A DNA stretch of 64,000 bases, taken from positions 1-64,000 of the forward strand of contig CAMDAC010000015.1 of NCBI GenBank assembly GCA_945888325.1. Direction: 5' to 3'. A model generated the notes under the pieces. The model searched no databases. It had not been told where the DNA came from and worked only from the letters and a program-made list of their open reading frames with translations. A program made the translations under genes and the position numbers. Positions 1 through 8,256 of this stretch are shown one piece after another. The stretch comes from Candidatus Sulfopaludibacter sp. SbA3. Its GTDB lineage: Bacteria > Pseudomonadota > Alphaproteobacteria > Caulobacterales > Hyphomonadaceae. Numbering within the stretch: the first letter of the stretch is position 1; the number at the start of each line of letters is the position of its first letter.

Positions 1-141
1 CCCAGCGCCGACGCGGCGCGCCAAGTATCAGGTCCATGTGTCACCGAGTGTCTGCGGATAGTCTCAGACCATGTCTCAAGACCAGTCCTTATCCGCCGAT
101 CATCACCAGGCCCGCGATGCCCGCAAGGCGGTGCTCGCCGG

Positions 142-1056
142 ATGCGTACGGTATTTGCGTCTGCAGTACGATCGCTCGTCAGAAACCATCAACTTGGTAG
201 GTTGGCGACGAAGACGGTGGTTCAGAGATTTGAAGAATTGCAAACAGTCTTAGGCAGCGAATTGATCGAACGCTTCTTCGAAAAATTCAGCGGCAGACTT
301 CAGAAATTTCCAGAACACTTTAGTGGTGCAGACAGCCTGACAATGCCTCCTGCGTTTTTGTCTGCCGCCGCGAAAACGAGTGCGCCCGGCTATGAGACTA
401 TCGGTAGTTTTGTCGAGAATTATTTCGAGGGCTTGAGCGAGGAAGAATGGGTTGAGCTGCTGAATCATCGCGAACAAAAAGCAATGGAGCACTTGTTCGC
501 CCGCATTGAGCTTCATCAATACAAGCCCGCAAAGACTTCATATCTTTCGGCGTTAATGAAGCACACACTGGGTGTGTTGGATGAGAATTTGGAAGTCACA
601 TCGTTTCAAGACCGTTGGGCTGTATTGTTTGACGGCTTGCAGAAGAATACCAAAGATAAGTTTGCGCGGGACCTTTTGGTCAATCTCAATCAAATCACGA
701 CGACGACAAAGAGCGTCGAGAGATTTCTAATTGTCAGCTTGCCATTCGCAAACGAACTTCCGTTCAAAGAGCAACCCGACGGGTGCTTGGATCATTTGGT
801 AGTGCCACTAATTTCTTCCCAGTCAGAACTCGGAATGTCTTTTGTTCGAGAGCATGCTGGCGACTTTGCTGCTTGCGTCAAAGGCGCGCGAGCTGACGTA
901 CGAGGCAGATTGGAAGAAGCTCTTCTTTCACTTCGACAAGGAGCAGAAGAAAGAGAGACAAGAGCCAATGAGATAGCAGCGCTTCTGAATATCGCTTTGC
1001 CAAAGCCGGAAGCGACAGCTTTGGAGCCAGAGGTCGAAGGCAACCCGAAAGGCTAG
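142..1056 (+). CDS. Unrecognised protein, left part uncertain
   Basis: I do not recognise this protein. The frame is open from base 1 of the window, so the gene may be partial. The first ATG is at 142 and gives 304 residues. The product is hydrophilic and mostly helical in appearance, with no signal peptide or membrane segment and a charged C-terminal tail (about residues 255-304). GC and codon use are clearly lower than in the chromosome to the right of 4154, which suggests acquired DNA. A second frame (ATG 71, stop 253) also looks protein-like up to about base 195, so a frameshift joining MSQDQSLS... to the RLATKTVV... region is possible. It is convergent with the cyclase/effector cassette, and no link between them can be shown. 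Confidence 0.55.
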   Translation: MRTVFASAVRSLVRNHQLGRLATKTVVQRFEELQTVLGSELIERFFEKFSGRLQKFPEHFSGADSLTMPPAFLSAAAKTSAPGYETIGSFVENYFEGLSEEEWVELLNHREQKAMEHLFARIELHQYKPAKTSYLSALMKHTLGVLDENLEVTSFQDRWAVLFDGLQKNTKDKFARDLLVNLNQITTTTKSVERFLIVSLPFANELPFKEQPDGCLDHLVVPLISSQSELGMSFVREHAGDFAACVKGARADVRGRLEEALLSLRQGAEERETRANEIAALLNIALPKPEATALEPEVEGNPKG

Positions 1057-1081
1057 GCCTTTAGAAACTCCTCAGGACGCA

Positions 1082-1297
1082 ATGAAGGAGGACGGAGGGG
1101 AGAGCCGATCGGTCACGCCAAAGGCGGGAACGGTCAACTCGGGGGCGCAGCCCTGGCGCGGGCAAGCCGTTGACCGAGCGGCGCCTCCGGCCAAATTGAG
1201 CGGTGCACTGAAGGACGCCAAGAAACTATCCGAGACTCAACAATCCAGGATGGCGTTGACTGAAAAACGTCAGATCCGAGCAAATCGTGCGCTCTGA
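1082..1297 (+). CDS. Small hypothetical protein
   Basis: This is a 71-residue basic, highly charged reading frame that starts 26 bases after the previous stop. An AGGA lies close upstream of the ATG. It ends 10 bases before the convergent effector gene at 1307. There is no recognisable domain, signal peptide or membrane helix, and the C-terminal half is rich in Lys, Arg and Gln and probably helical. Its base composition is closer to the right-hand chromosome than that of its neighbours. It could equally be a chance frame; I include it only because it follows the preceding gene closely and fills the gap. Confidence 0.3.
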   Translation: MKEDGGESRSVTPKAGTVNSGAQPWRGQAVDRAAPPAKLSGALKDAKKLSETQQSRMALTEKRQIRANRAL

Positions 1298-1306
1298 GTT
1301 TTGGTA

Positions 1307-1927
1307 TCAACCCAAGATTAGCGTAGCAAGAACACCAAAGATCCCAGGAACCGCAAGCCAAAAAGACTTGCGAAGCAAATCGTACTTTCTAGTACAAATC
1401 TTTGAAAGATCGTATGCATGCTTCAGCCGCGCTTGGATTAGCTCCCGTTCGGATTGAGATGCTACGTCGTCGACATAGACCGAAGCTGTTTGCCTTAAGG
1501 CAACTGCGCTGAACGAAACAATTCCTTCGCCCGACAACGAAGTGAGGCGAGGTGCCACGACCAGAAACGCACACGCCGAGGCCAAAGCCAGAAAAAGAAT
1601 AGTCGTTGAAATCAGAACGAACTCCGGCGCCCACGCCGGTGAAGCCAAAATATTGCGGAAACTCTGATTACCGATGAGATAGACAATCACACCCGATGCA
1701 ATCGCAAATGACCAAGCTGCTTTTGTGTCAGCGAGTTGGATGTAATGCCGCGTGTAGCCCTCGTGAAACTCCGCAAACTCGCCGTGGAATGGTTCCAGTT
1801 TGGACCCTGAATCCGAAACCAACTTTGAGGGCTCGCTCGCGGCCAGAGGAATTTGTGGCGCCGAAGCAACTTCCGGCGAAATCGGATGCACATCGGGACC
1901 TGTAGCTTGCTTTACATCATCGCTCAT
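1307..1927 (-). CDS. PycTM-like membrane effector of a Pycsar-type system
   Basis: A 206-residue protein. I chose the ATG at 1927 rather than the upstream start at 2041 because it overlaps the stop of the preceding cyclase gene (ATGA), the usual sign of translational coupling. A Pro/Ser-rich N-terminal tail of about 45 residues is followed by a helix with the motif HYIQLADTKAAW (61-72), then hydrophobic segments at about 70-87, 103-125 and 188-205, with VVAPRL at 123-128 and a final KYDLLRKSFW element. This order matches the Pycsar effector family (PF18967), whose members are activated by cyclic pyrimidine nucleotides and damage the inner membrane during phage infection. Its place directly behind two nucleotide cyclases supports that reading. 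Similarity was judged by eye, so the family call is good but not proven. Confidence 0.8.
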   Translation of the reverse strand: MSDDVKQATGPDVHPISPEVASAPQIPLAASEPSKLVSDSGSKLEPFHGEFAEFHEGYTRHYIQLADTKAAWSFAIASGVIVYLIGNQSFRNILASPAWAPEFVLISTTILFLALASACAFLVVAPRLTSLSGEGIVSFSAVALRQTASVYVDDVASQSERELIQARLKHAYDLSKICTRKYDLLRKSFWLAVPGIFGVLATLILG

Positions 1928-2679
1928 GACCGAGGCCCCGCCCAACGCCCAGTGAACTTCCAAAAAATATAGGGATCGCCTGTTGAAGTGTAGTGCCACC
2001 CTGTCTCGGTTTTTTTTGCAATCACGAACTTGGATATCCAATCAGCAGCTAAACCTTGAAGAACATCCGATCCAAGAAGTATTTCGTCCGCTTCGGCGAC
2101 GGCTAGCATTTTTGACGCTATGTTTGCCGTCGTTCCAATCGCTACGATGCCATTGAATCCACGGACGACCCCCACTTTCGCAATAGTAATCGGACCGTGA
2201 TCGATACAGATCCTAAACTTGAATTCTTCGATTCCTGATTTCGCCAGGATCGGATTGATCACATGGCTCGCCGCATAGAACATCGTCATCGCACACGCCA
2301 CGGCTTTAGTCTGAGCGGTAACCCCTCCTGAGTTGACGAAGTAAGCCATCAGGCCGTCTCCGGTGTTTTTTTCAACAACGCCCGAATAGTCTTCAACTAC
2401 CTTGATCATTTCGGTGAAAAACAACGAGAGTATCTGCAACAGCCCCTGCTGTTGCTGTTGTGTGCCTGATGGCCTGCTTGAAAACTTTGAAATGTCGAGA
2501 AACATCACCGACGCATCTAGTGTTCGACCATCATGAATTGCTAGGTCGCTCGCATCGGGCACGATCCGCCCCGATGATACAGGCGCGCGCGCAACGATCT
2601 TGTTGAGATTAGATAGAATCCGCGACTCTTGAGCGTCGTAGTAGGATTGCGTCAGCTTGTCGGTGCGTGGCGTGGTCAT
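1924..2679 (-). CDS. Class III nucleotide cyclase-like protein (second of pair)
   Basis: A 251-residue soluble protein with one class III cyclase domain at about 55-205. The two metal-binding aspartates sit in VMFLDISKF and EKNTGDGLMAYF, and the Lys four residues before the second Asp is kept. In the segment AIGTTANIASKM the transition-state Asn is present, but the usual Arg is Lys and the base-selecting Asp position is Val, so adenylate or guanylate cyclase specificity is unlikely. Pycsar cyclases (PycC) make cCMP or cUMP and belong to this fold. The ATG overlaps the upstream cyclase stop by 4 bases, and its own stop overlaps the effector ATG, so all three are probably translated together. 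It may act as one half of a heterodimer. Confidence 0.75.
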   Translation of the reverse strand: MTTPRTDKLTQSYYDAQESRILSNLNKIVARAPVSSGRIVPDASDLAIHDGRTLDASVMFLDISKFSSRPSGTQQQQQGLLQILSLFFTEMIKVVEDYSGVVEKNTGDGLMAYFVNSGGVTAQTKAVACAMTMFYAASHVINPILAKSGIEEFKFRICIDHGPITIAKVGVVRGFNGIVAIGTTANIASKMLAVAEADEILLGSDVLQGLAADWISKFVIAKKTETGWHYTSTGDPYIFWKFTGRWAGPRS

Positions 2680-3608
2680 GATACAAAGTAAACCTCGTAG
2701 TCGCGGTCAGCTAAGTTATGACTACGCGCTTCGGCGAGCGTCGAACGCTCAAGCCAACCAACGTGAAGCAGTTCGTACAAGGATCTTCCAACTAGGAGCT
2801 CGCCGGCCTCCGCAGCCTCTTGAATTTTGACAGCTTGGTTTAAGGCATCACTCGCGACCTCGAATGATGAATAGCCCGTAGTCGGGACATTGAATTCACT
2901 TACAGTTGCTTCGCCACAGTCAGCACCAACCCGGATCTGGAGCTGCGGCAGACCTGCTCGGACCAGGGCGGGATTAATCGAGTCGCGCAAAACAACCAAG
3001 AACGAAAGACCCAAATCAATCGTATTGTCCGCCTGCCGCGTATAGGAGGGATGATCTATGTATGCGATGAACCCATCACCTGTTATTTTCAAGATGGCTC
3101 CGTGGAACTGTCCAACTAAGGTTGCCATCTCGCGCAGGAAAATCGGCAATGCCTTATCGAATCCCGCACGATTGGATTTCCTAAGTGCGGTGCTTCCGCA
3201 GATATCTACTGACAGAAACGTTAGCCATTTCGGCTCTTGATCTGGGGGCAAGTCTTTGTGCGGGTCAGCTGGCTCTTTCGGTGCCAGGTAGCTACTGCCC
3301 TCAAGTTCTGCAAGCAAAGCTTCTTTGCGCGTGTTTGCATAAGCCGGCATCGAATCTACGCTGGGCGAGAGCGTGTGGACGGGAAGATCTCCGAACTGCT
3401 CCAGAATGCTTTTCTCGATTTCATCTTTTGGGATGAGCGTCTTCAAGAATTTATCGAGGAAATACACTTCACCGTCCCGAGTCACTTCTTGGTAGCGACG
3501 GCTATGTGGCCTTATTACAAAGGAAGCAGCGCGCGTCGTTTCGTCGGCACGGACGAGCTCTTGCTCAAAGTCCATTCGGAATCGCTCGCGGCGGCCTTTC
3601 AACGACAT
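2676..3608 (-). CDS. Class III nucleotide cyclase-like protein (first of pair)
   Basis: A 310-residue soluble protein, first gene of the cassette. About 125 N-terminal residues of unknown fold precede a class III cyclase domain (about 128-280). Metal-ligand motifs are FLSVDICGS and LKITGDGFIAYI, with the Lys at -4 from the second Asp. In SDALNQAVKIQ the Asn is kept but the following Arg position is Lys, as in the neighbouring cyclase, and the base-selecting position reads Glu. The sequence differs substantially from the second cyclase, so this is not a recent duplication. Class III active sites form at a dimer interface, so two linked, different subunits suggest a heterodimer or two signals feeding one effector. 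An alternative is an ordinary adenylate cyclase-like regulator, but the effector next door argues for phage defence. Confidence 0.75.
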   Translation of the reverse strand: MSLKGRRERFRMDFEQELVRADETTRAASFVIRPHSRRYQEVTRDGEVYFLDKFLKTLIPKDEIEKSILEQFGDLPVHTLSPSVDSMPAYANTRKEALLAELEGSSYLAPKEPADPHKDLPPDQEPKWLTFLSVDICGSTALRKSNRAGFDKALPIFLREMATLVGQFHGAILKITGDGFIAYIDHPSYTRQADNTIDLGLSFLVVLRDSINPALVRAGLPQLQIRVGADCGEATVSEFNVPTTGYSSFEVASDALNQAVKIQEAAEAGELLVGRSLYELLHVGWLERSTLAEARSHNLADRDYEVYFVS

Positions 3609-4153
3609 GCACTAGTTCCTTTTCTTATTCACACCTTCAAGTTGCGACACTCTTAGGCATTAAATCGAATACCAAGTTGCCCGCGCCTTGCCATGCTTTC
3701 GCAATCGCCCCGCTATCACCAGTTCGCGCAAACGCACCGTTGAGAGTGCTACGATTCGCGCCCGTCAGCTCCTCAATTGGCCCCGCACCGAGCCTCCCCA
3801 AGCGCAGGTCTGACCTGCCCCAGGAACTCCGGACCAGCGAGAGTTTGACGACCGACCTTTTGGACAAGAGCGAATGTCGCAATAGGGCCAAAGACGTGAG
3901 TAGGTCTTATCAAGTCTTGCGGCTCGAGTACCCCCGTTCCCTGCCCCTGCTTGAGTGCGCGCATGCTCGCTTGCTTCAGCTAAGTGAACCGCCAAAACCG
4001 AGGTGATTGCTGATGTGCCTAGGCTGGCGGCGGTTTCGTCGAATACCGGCCTAGCCAGACGATTACAGATGGTGACGGAGCCTCAACCGGGGCACCAGTG
4101 GGGCACGGGCAATTTTGGCTTTTTCCGAGAAGGCCCTAAAGCCTTGTTTTTAA
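3609..4153. other. 545-base gap between defence cassette and tRNA-Arg
   Basis: This stretch must hold the promoter of the cyclase cassette near its left end. The rest shows no convincing intact gene. A minus-strand frame ending at 3637 carries a winged-helix-like stretch (described separately). The right part, up to the tRNA 3' end at 4154, is where an integration junction (attachment site) would lie. I see no intact integrase and no second copy of the tRNA 3' end inside the window. Confidence 0.5.
3637..3891 (-). pseudogene. Possible remnant of a winged-helix DNA-binding protein
   Basis: The C-terminal part of this 84-residue minus-strand frame (GPIEELTGANRSTLNGAF, then DSGAIAKAWQGAG) has the rhythm of a helix-turn-helix plus wing, as in proteins where a recognition helix such as GANRSTL is followed by a glycine-rich wing. 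The upstream residues make no sense in this frame, while protein-like stretches appear in the other two minus frames between 3765 and 3995, as expected of a decayed gene with frameshifts. This could be chance similarity, so the call is weak. Confidence 0.2.
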
Positions 4154-4230
4154 TGGTGCACCCGAAGAGATTCGAACTCCTGACCCCCAGATTCGTAGTC
4201 TGGTGCTCTATCCAGCTGAGCTACGGGTGC
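4154..4230 (-). tRNA. tRNA-Arg (anticodon ACG)
   Basis: A 77-nucleotide cloverleaf including an encoded CCA. The acceptor stem GCACCCG pairs with CGGGTGC, the D-loop contains AGCTGGATA, the anticodon stem is CCAGA/TCTGG with loop CTACGAA (anticodon ACG), and the T-loop is TTCGAAT. The 3' end faces the low-GC region to the left, the usual polarity for tRNA genes used as integration targets. Confidence 0.96.
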
Positions 4231-4299
4231 CTGTCCACTGCAAGGAGCGGACACATACAGGTGCGCCCCCGGGCTTGCAAGTCTCAAAAACCGGGCCGT

Positions 4300-5391
4300 T
4301 CAGCCGGGCGTTTCAGCCACAAGTTCTGGAACGGTTTCAGCCGCCGGTTCGGCTGGATCGGCGGGCATCGCGGGGTTTTCTGCCACCGCGCCGTCCTCTG
4401 GCGCCGTGGGCGGCAGCTCCGGCAGCGGGTCGGTGATCATTTCCGGCTCTGGCGGCGGCGGCGCGGCCGGCGGCGAAAGTCCGGTGATCCCGCTGATCCA
4501 GCCCGCATAGGCCGAAACGCGCATGTAGACGCCGGGATTTTCCGGCCGCGCGCAGCCAAGGCCCCAGCTGACCACGCCGACCTGGACAGGGCCTTTCGCG
4601 GTGCGCAGCACCAGCGGGCCGCCGCTGTCGCCCTGGCAGGCATCCGTGCCGCCGTTTCCGGCGCAAAGCTGGGTGACCGGGTCCACCCCGACCCCCGCAT
4701 AGGCCTGCGCCAGGCCCTCGCGTTCCAGTCCCGCCTGGATCCGCTGCGCGCAGACGTCCTGGCGCAGCGGCGGAATGTAGCCTTCCTGCAGCAGCAGCGA
4801 CCCGGCCGCCACCCTGCGGCCACTGCCGGTCGTGCCGCCTTCGCCCTGCGCGCCCTCGCCTTTGCGACCATAGCCCGCCGCCCAGACATCGGCATAGGGA
4901 TCGTAAAGCCCGCCGGCCGAGGCGCCGAGCCCGGCGAGCGGCATCGCGGGCGAGGACGCGGATTTCTCGAGGCGCAGCAGTGCCAGATCGTTCCCCCGCT
5001 CCGGCTCCCCCGGCCGGTAGCCCGGATGGATCACCACCTCCGCGACCGGATAGACCCGCCCCGTGGGGATCGACCGAAGGTCGCCCAGCCCGATGGTCAC
5101 TGCGACGAGACCCTGCCGCGATACCTGCCCCTGCGGCCCGCGCGCAAACTGCGCCGCCCTGCCCGAGGCCTCGATCTGCATGTCCTCGGCGCAGTGCGCG
5201 GCGGTCAGCACCCAGTCGGGCGTGATCAGGGTGCCGCCGCATTCATGGAACACGTCGCGGCCGGACACAGTCTGGATCGACACCATGCCGGGCCAATCGC
5301 CCGGATCGGCGTCGCGGCCCGCGACCATGCATCCCACAAGCACCGCCGCGCTGGCCGCGGCGGCGAGGACCCACTTCAGTGTACGGATCAT
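4300..5391 (-). CDS. Lipoprotein trypsin-like serine protease (S1 family)
   Basis: A 363-residue secreted endopeptidase. The N-terminus is a lipoprotein signal with lipobox VLVGC (Cys21), so the enzyme should be membrane-anchored. The catalytic triad is clear: His66 in LTAAHC, Asp135 in [10 protein letters not shown], Ser256 in CQGDSGGPL. Asp250, six residues before the serine, and the SWG element predict cleavage after Arg or Lys. After the protease domain, from about residue 305, comes a Pro/Ala/Glu-rich tail typical of a flexible linker. The ATG overlaps the stop of the S58 peptidase gene upstream (ATGA), so the two are probably one operon. The physiological substrate cannot be told from the sequence. 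Confidence 0.9.
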   Translation of the reverse strand: MIRTLKWVLAAAASAAVLVGCMVAGRDADPGDWPGMVSIQTVSGRDVFHECGGTLITPDWVLTAAHCAEDMQIEASGRAAQFARGPQGQVSRQGLVAVTIGLGDLRSIPTGRVYPVAEVVIHPGYRPGEPERGNDLALLRLEKSASSPAMPLAGLGASAGGLYDPYADVWAAGYGRKGEGAQGEGGTTGSGRRVAAGSLLLQEGYIPPLRQDVCAQRIQAGLEREGLAQAYAGVGVDPVTQLCAGNGGTDACQGDSGGPLVLRTAKGPVQVGVVSWGLGCARPENPGVYMRVSAYAGWISGITGLSPPAAPPPPEPEMITDPLPELPPTAPEDGAVAENPAMPADPAEPAAETVPELVAETPG

Positions 5392-6383
5392 GCAAAATCC
5401 CCCTGCCGTTCCGCTTCATGTACGCCCCGCGCTATGCTGCGTGCCAGCGTCGAGGCCGCGAGTTCCCCGATCCGCGCCAGCAGCATCGGACGTGGCCCGT
5501 CGATCACACGGCGCGCCGTTGAGATCACAAACACCACGTCGCCGTCGGTCGGCGCAAACACCGGCCGGATCGCCCGCGCCATCCCCGCCAGTGCCATCTG
5601 CGCGACGCGCTCGGCCTCATCCCGTGTCAGCGCCGCGTCGGTGGCAATACAGGCAATCGTCGTGTTCTCGCGCGGCGCAGGGTTGGATTTTGCGGCGCCC
5701 CAGTCTTCCGCATCAAAGGTGTTGGTCACGTCTGGCCGCGCGCCGCCGAATTCCCCGCCGATCTCGTAAGGCCAGGCCCAGAAGGCCTCGCTGCCCGGTA
5801 TCCGCACCGACCCGAAACTGTTGACCGCTGCCAGCGCGCCGACCGTCAGCCCGTCCGAAGCGACGATGCTGGCCGACCCGGTGCCGCCCGGCGCCTGCCC
5901 GGCGCGCGCGCCCAGCCCTGCCCCGGCCCGGCCTAGCCGGAAGGTCTCGCCGGCCGCGTCGAGCGCCTTGCGCCCGAGCGCGGCAAAAGGCGCGGTCTCG
6001 CCCCAGTCCTTGTCGCCGCCATTGGCGAGATCATAGAGGATCGCCGCCGGCACGATCGGCGTGGGCGGTACGCCCGGCCGCGGCACCAGCGCAAACCCGC
6101 GCCCGGCTGCTTTCAGGCCCGCCATCACCCCGTCCGCCGCCGCGAGGCCAAACGCGCTGCCGCCTGCGAGGCAGATCGCATCGGCGCCGCCGACCAGCCG
6201 CCCGCCGGCCAGCACATCCGTTTCCCGCGTCCCGGGCCCGCCGCCTGCGACCGCGACAGCCGCCACGGCGAACGCGTCCGGCAGGATCACCGTGACGCCG
6301 CTGCGCACCCTTGCGTCTTCGGCCTGCCCGACCCGGAGGCCGGGAACGTCTGTAATGAGGTTGCGCGACCCCGGCTTTGCCAT
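5388..6383 (-). CDS. S58/P1 family N-terminal-nucleophile peptidase (DmpA-like)
   Basis: A 331-residue protein of the DmpA/P1 (S58) family, aminopeptidases or beta-aminopeptidases that mature by self-cleavage. The N-terminus [15 protein letters not shown], the glycine-rich [20 protein letters not shown] element, the [11 protein letters not shown] helix and the [14 protein letters not shown] segment are family hallmarks. The ATG at 6383 was chosen because it begins at the family's conserved N-terminus; the open frame extending far upstream is a shadow of the gamma-glutamyltransferase gene. No signal peptide is seen, so it is probably cytoplasmic. It is divergent from ggt (78-base gap) and translationally coupled to the serine protease. 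Confidence 0.9.
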   Translation of the reverse strand: MAKPGSRNLITDVPGLRVGQAEDARVRSGVTVILPDAFAVAAVAVAGGGPGTRETDVLAGGRLVGGADAICLAGGSAFGLAAADGVMAGLKAAGRGFALVPRPGVPPTPIVPAAILYDLANGGDKDWGETAPFAALGRKALDAAGETFRLGRAGAGLGARAGQAPGGTGSASIVASDGLTVGALAAVNSFGSVRIPGSEAFWAWPYEIGGEFGGARPDVTNTFDAEDWGAAKSNPAPRENTTIACIATDAALTRDEAERVAQMALAGMARAIRPVFAPTDGDVVFVISTARRVIDGPRPMLLARIGELAASTLARSIARGVHEAERQGDFA

Positions 6384-6461
6384 GTTAAGAGCCTTGTCAG
6401 CTGATTTGTCTGCCCCGGTCTTAAGGGCCTGCGGGCGCCCCGCCAAGCAAAGGGTTACCTC

Positions 6462-8237
6462 ATGCGCCAACTTACCGGCCTGGCTTTCGTTCTTTTGATC
6501 TCGGCCTGCGCGCCGGATGCCGCTCCGCCCGCCTCGACCACGACCGCGCAGGAGAGCGCGCCGGAAGCGCTGGGCGATCTGTCCTGGACGAAGGGCGGCA
6601 TGGTCGCGGCCGCCAATCCCTACGCGGTCGAGGCCGGTCTCGAGATCCTGCGCGAAGGCGGCAACGCCATTGATGCCGCCATCGCGGTGCACACGGTGCT
6701 CGGGCTCGTCGAACCGGAAAGCTCCGGCCTCGGCGGCGGCGCCTTCCTCGTCTATTATGACCGCGCCAAGGACACCGTCACGGTGTTCGATGGCCGCGAA
6801 ACCGCGCCGGCCGCCGCAACCTCCGAACTGTTCTTCAAGGACGGCAAGGTGATGGACTTCGTAAGCGCCTGGCAATCCGGCCGCTCGGTCGGCGTGCCGG
6901 GGCAGATCGCGCTCTACAAGGCCGCGCATGACGCGTCCGGCCGCGCCGACTGGGAAACCCTGTTCGAGCCGGCCATCCGCCTCGCCGAGGACGGCTTCAA
7001 GGTGTCGCCGAAACTCGCCGAAATCCTGGCATCCCCACGCCTGCGCGGCGCGATCCGTCTCGACGACAATCCGGTCACCGCCGCGTATTTCTATCCGGAC
7101 GGCGAGCCGCTCACCGCCGGCTTCGTGCGCACCAACCCGGCCTATGCTGTAACGCTCACCGCCGTCGCCGAAGAAGGCCCTGCCGCTTTCTATTCCGGCC
7201 GCATCGCCGCCGAGATCATCGCCGCCGTGACCGAGGGACCGGACGGCGGCGCCATGACGCTTGAAGACCTGGAAGCCTACACTGTCGCCGTTCGCGAGCC
7301 CGTCTGCGGCGAGTTGCAGAGCGGCTTCAAGATCTGCTCCGCCCCGCCACCCAGCTCGGGCGGCATCGCGCAGAACCTGATCATGGGGCTCTATGATTAC
7401 CTGAAGCCTGCGGCATCCGTGAATGCGGATGAAAGCCTCTACCTCAAGGCCTTCGTCGACGCCCAGCGCCTCGCCTATGCCGACCGCGATCATTATGTCG
7501 CCGATGCAGACTTCGTGTCCGTGCCGACCGCCGAGCTGATCGACCCCGCCTATATCAAGGCGCGCGCGCTGGAAGCCTTTGCCCCGGATGCGAAATCCTT
7601 CCCTGGCGATCCGGGCCTCGTGCTCGGCAAGGATGCGCTGCGCCCGATGTGGGGCGAAGACACCACCACGCCCGGCGCCGGCACCACGCATATCTCGATC
7701 ATCGACCTTGAAGGCAACGCCGTCGCGATGACCGCTACGGTCGAGGCCGCCTTCGGCTCGTCCCGGATGGCGGGCGGCTTCCTGCTCAACAACGAACTGA
7801 CCGATTTCGCACTGACGCCCACCAAGGGCGGCAAGCCGGTCGCCAATGCGCCGGCCGCCGGCAAGCGCCCGCGCTCGTCGATGTCGCCCACGCTGGTGTT
7901 CGACAAGGGCGGCGACCTCTTCATGGTCACCGGCTCGCCGGGCGGCAACTCGATCGTCGCTTATGTCGCCAAGACACTCGTCGGCGTGCTCGAATGGAAC
8001 AAGACGGCGCAGGAAGCCGCCGCACTGCCGAACATCATCGCGCGCGGCGATACCGTCGCCGTGGAAGTCGATGTTGCCGGCGGGCCGGAAGCGGCCGAAG
8101 CGCTGCGCGAGGTGGGCTACACGGTCGAGGAACGCACCGGCGAGAACTCGGGCCTGCATCTCATCGTCGTGCGCGAGCGCGGCCTTGAAGGCGGCGCCGA
8201 CCCGCGCCGCGAAGGCGTCGCCACACCGATCCGCTGA
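6462..8237 (+). CDS. ggt: Gamma-glutamyltransferase, lipoprotein form
   Basis: A 591-residue enzyme that hydrolyses or transfers the gamma-glutamyl group of glutathione and related compounds outside the cytoplasm. The N-terminus is a lipoprotein signal (lipobox ISAC). Core features are ESSGLGGGAFLVYYD, PPPSSGGIAQN and the autoprocessing site GTTHISI with the nucleophile Thr409 at the start of the small subunit. The length is normal for the precursor. It is divergent from the S58 peptidase, and tdk follows 19 bases downstream on the same strand. Together with the peptidases to the left it forms a peptide and glutathione breakdown neighbourhood. Confidence 0.95.
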   Translation: MRQLTGLAFVLLISACAPDAAPPASTTTAQESAPEALGDLSWTKGGMVAAANPYAVEAGLEILREGGNAIDAAIAVHTVLGLVEPESSGLGGGAFLVYYDRAKDTVTVFDGRETAPAAATSELFFKDGKVMDFVSAWQSGRSVGVPGQIALYKAAHDASGRADWETLFEPAIRLAEDGFKVSPKLAEILASPRLRGAIRLDDNPVTAAYFYPDGEPLTAGFVRTNPAYAVTLTAVAEEGPAAFYSGRIAAEIIAAVTEGPDGGAMTLEDLEAYTVAVREPVCGELQSGFKICSAPPPSSGGIAQNLIMGLYDYLKPAASVNADESLYLKAFVDAQRLAYADRDHYVADADFVSVPTAELIDPAYIKARALEAFAPDAKSFPGDPGLVLGKDALRPMWGEDTTTPGAGTTHISIIDLEGNAVAMTATVEAAFGSSRMAGGFLLNNELTDFALTPTKGGKPVANAPAAGKRPRSSMSPTLVFDKGGDLFMVTGSPGGNSIVAYVAKTLVGVLEWNKTAQEAAALPNIIARGDTVAVEVDVAGGPEAAEALREVGYTVEERTGENSGLHLIVVRERGLEGGADPRREGVATPIR

Positions 8238-8256
8238 CACGCACGACGCGGGCGCC

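Noticed and set aside
1928-2041. N-terminal extension of the PycTM-like protein from the start at 2041
   Set aside because: It would overlap the cyclase gene by over 100 bases, while ATG 1927 gives the usual 4-base overlap.
4003-5769. 588-residue plus-strand frame across tRNA-Arg and the serine protease
   Set aside because: It translates the tRNA and the antisense of a clear protease gene; Arg/Pro/Ala-rich shadow of high-GC coding sequence.
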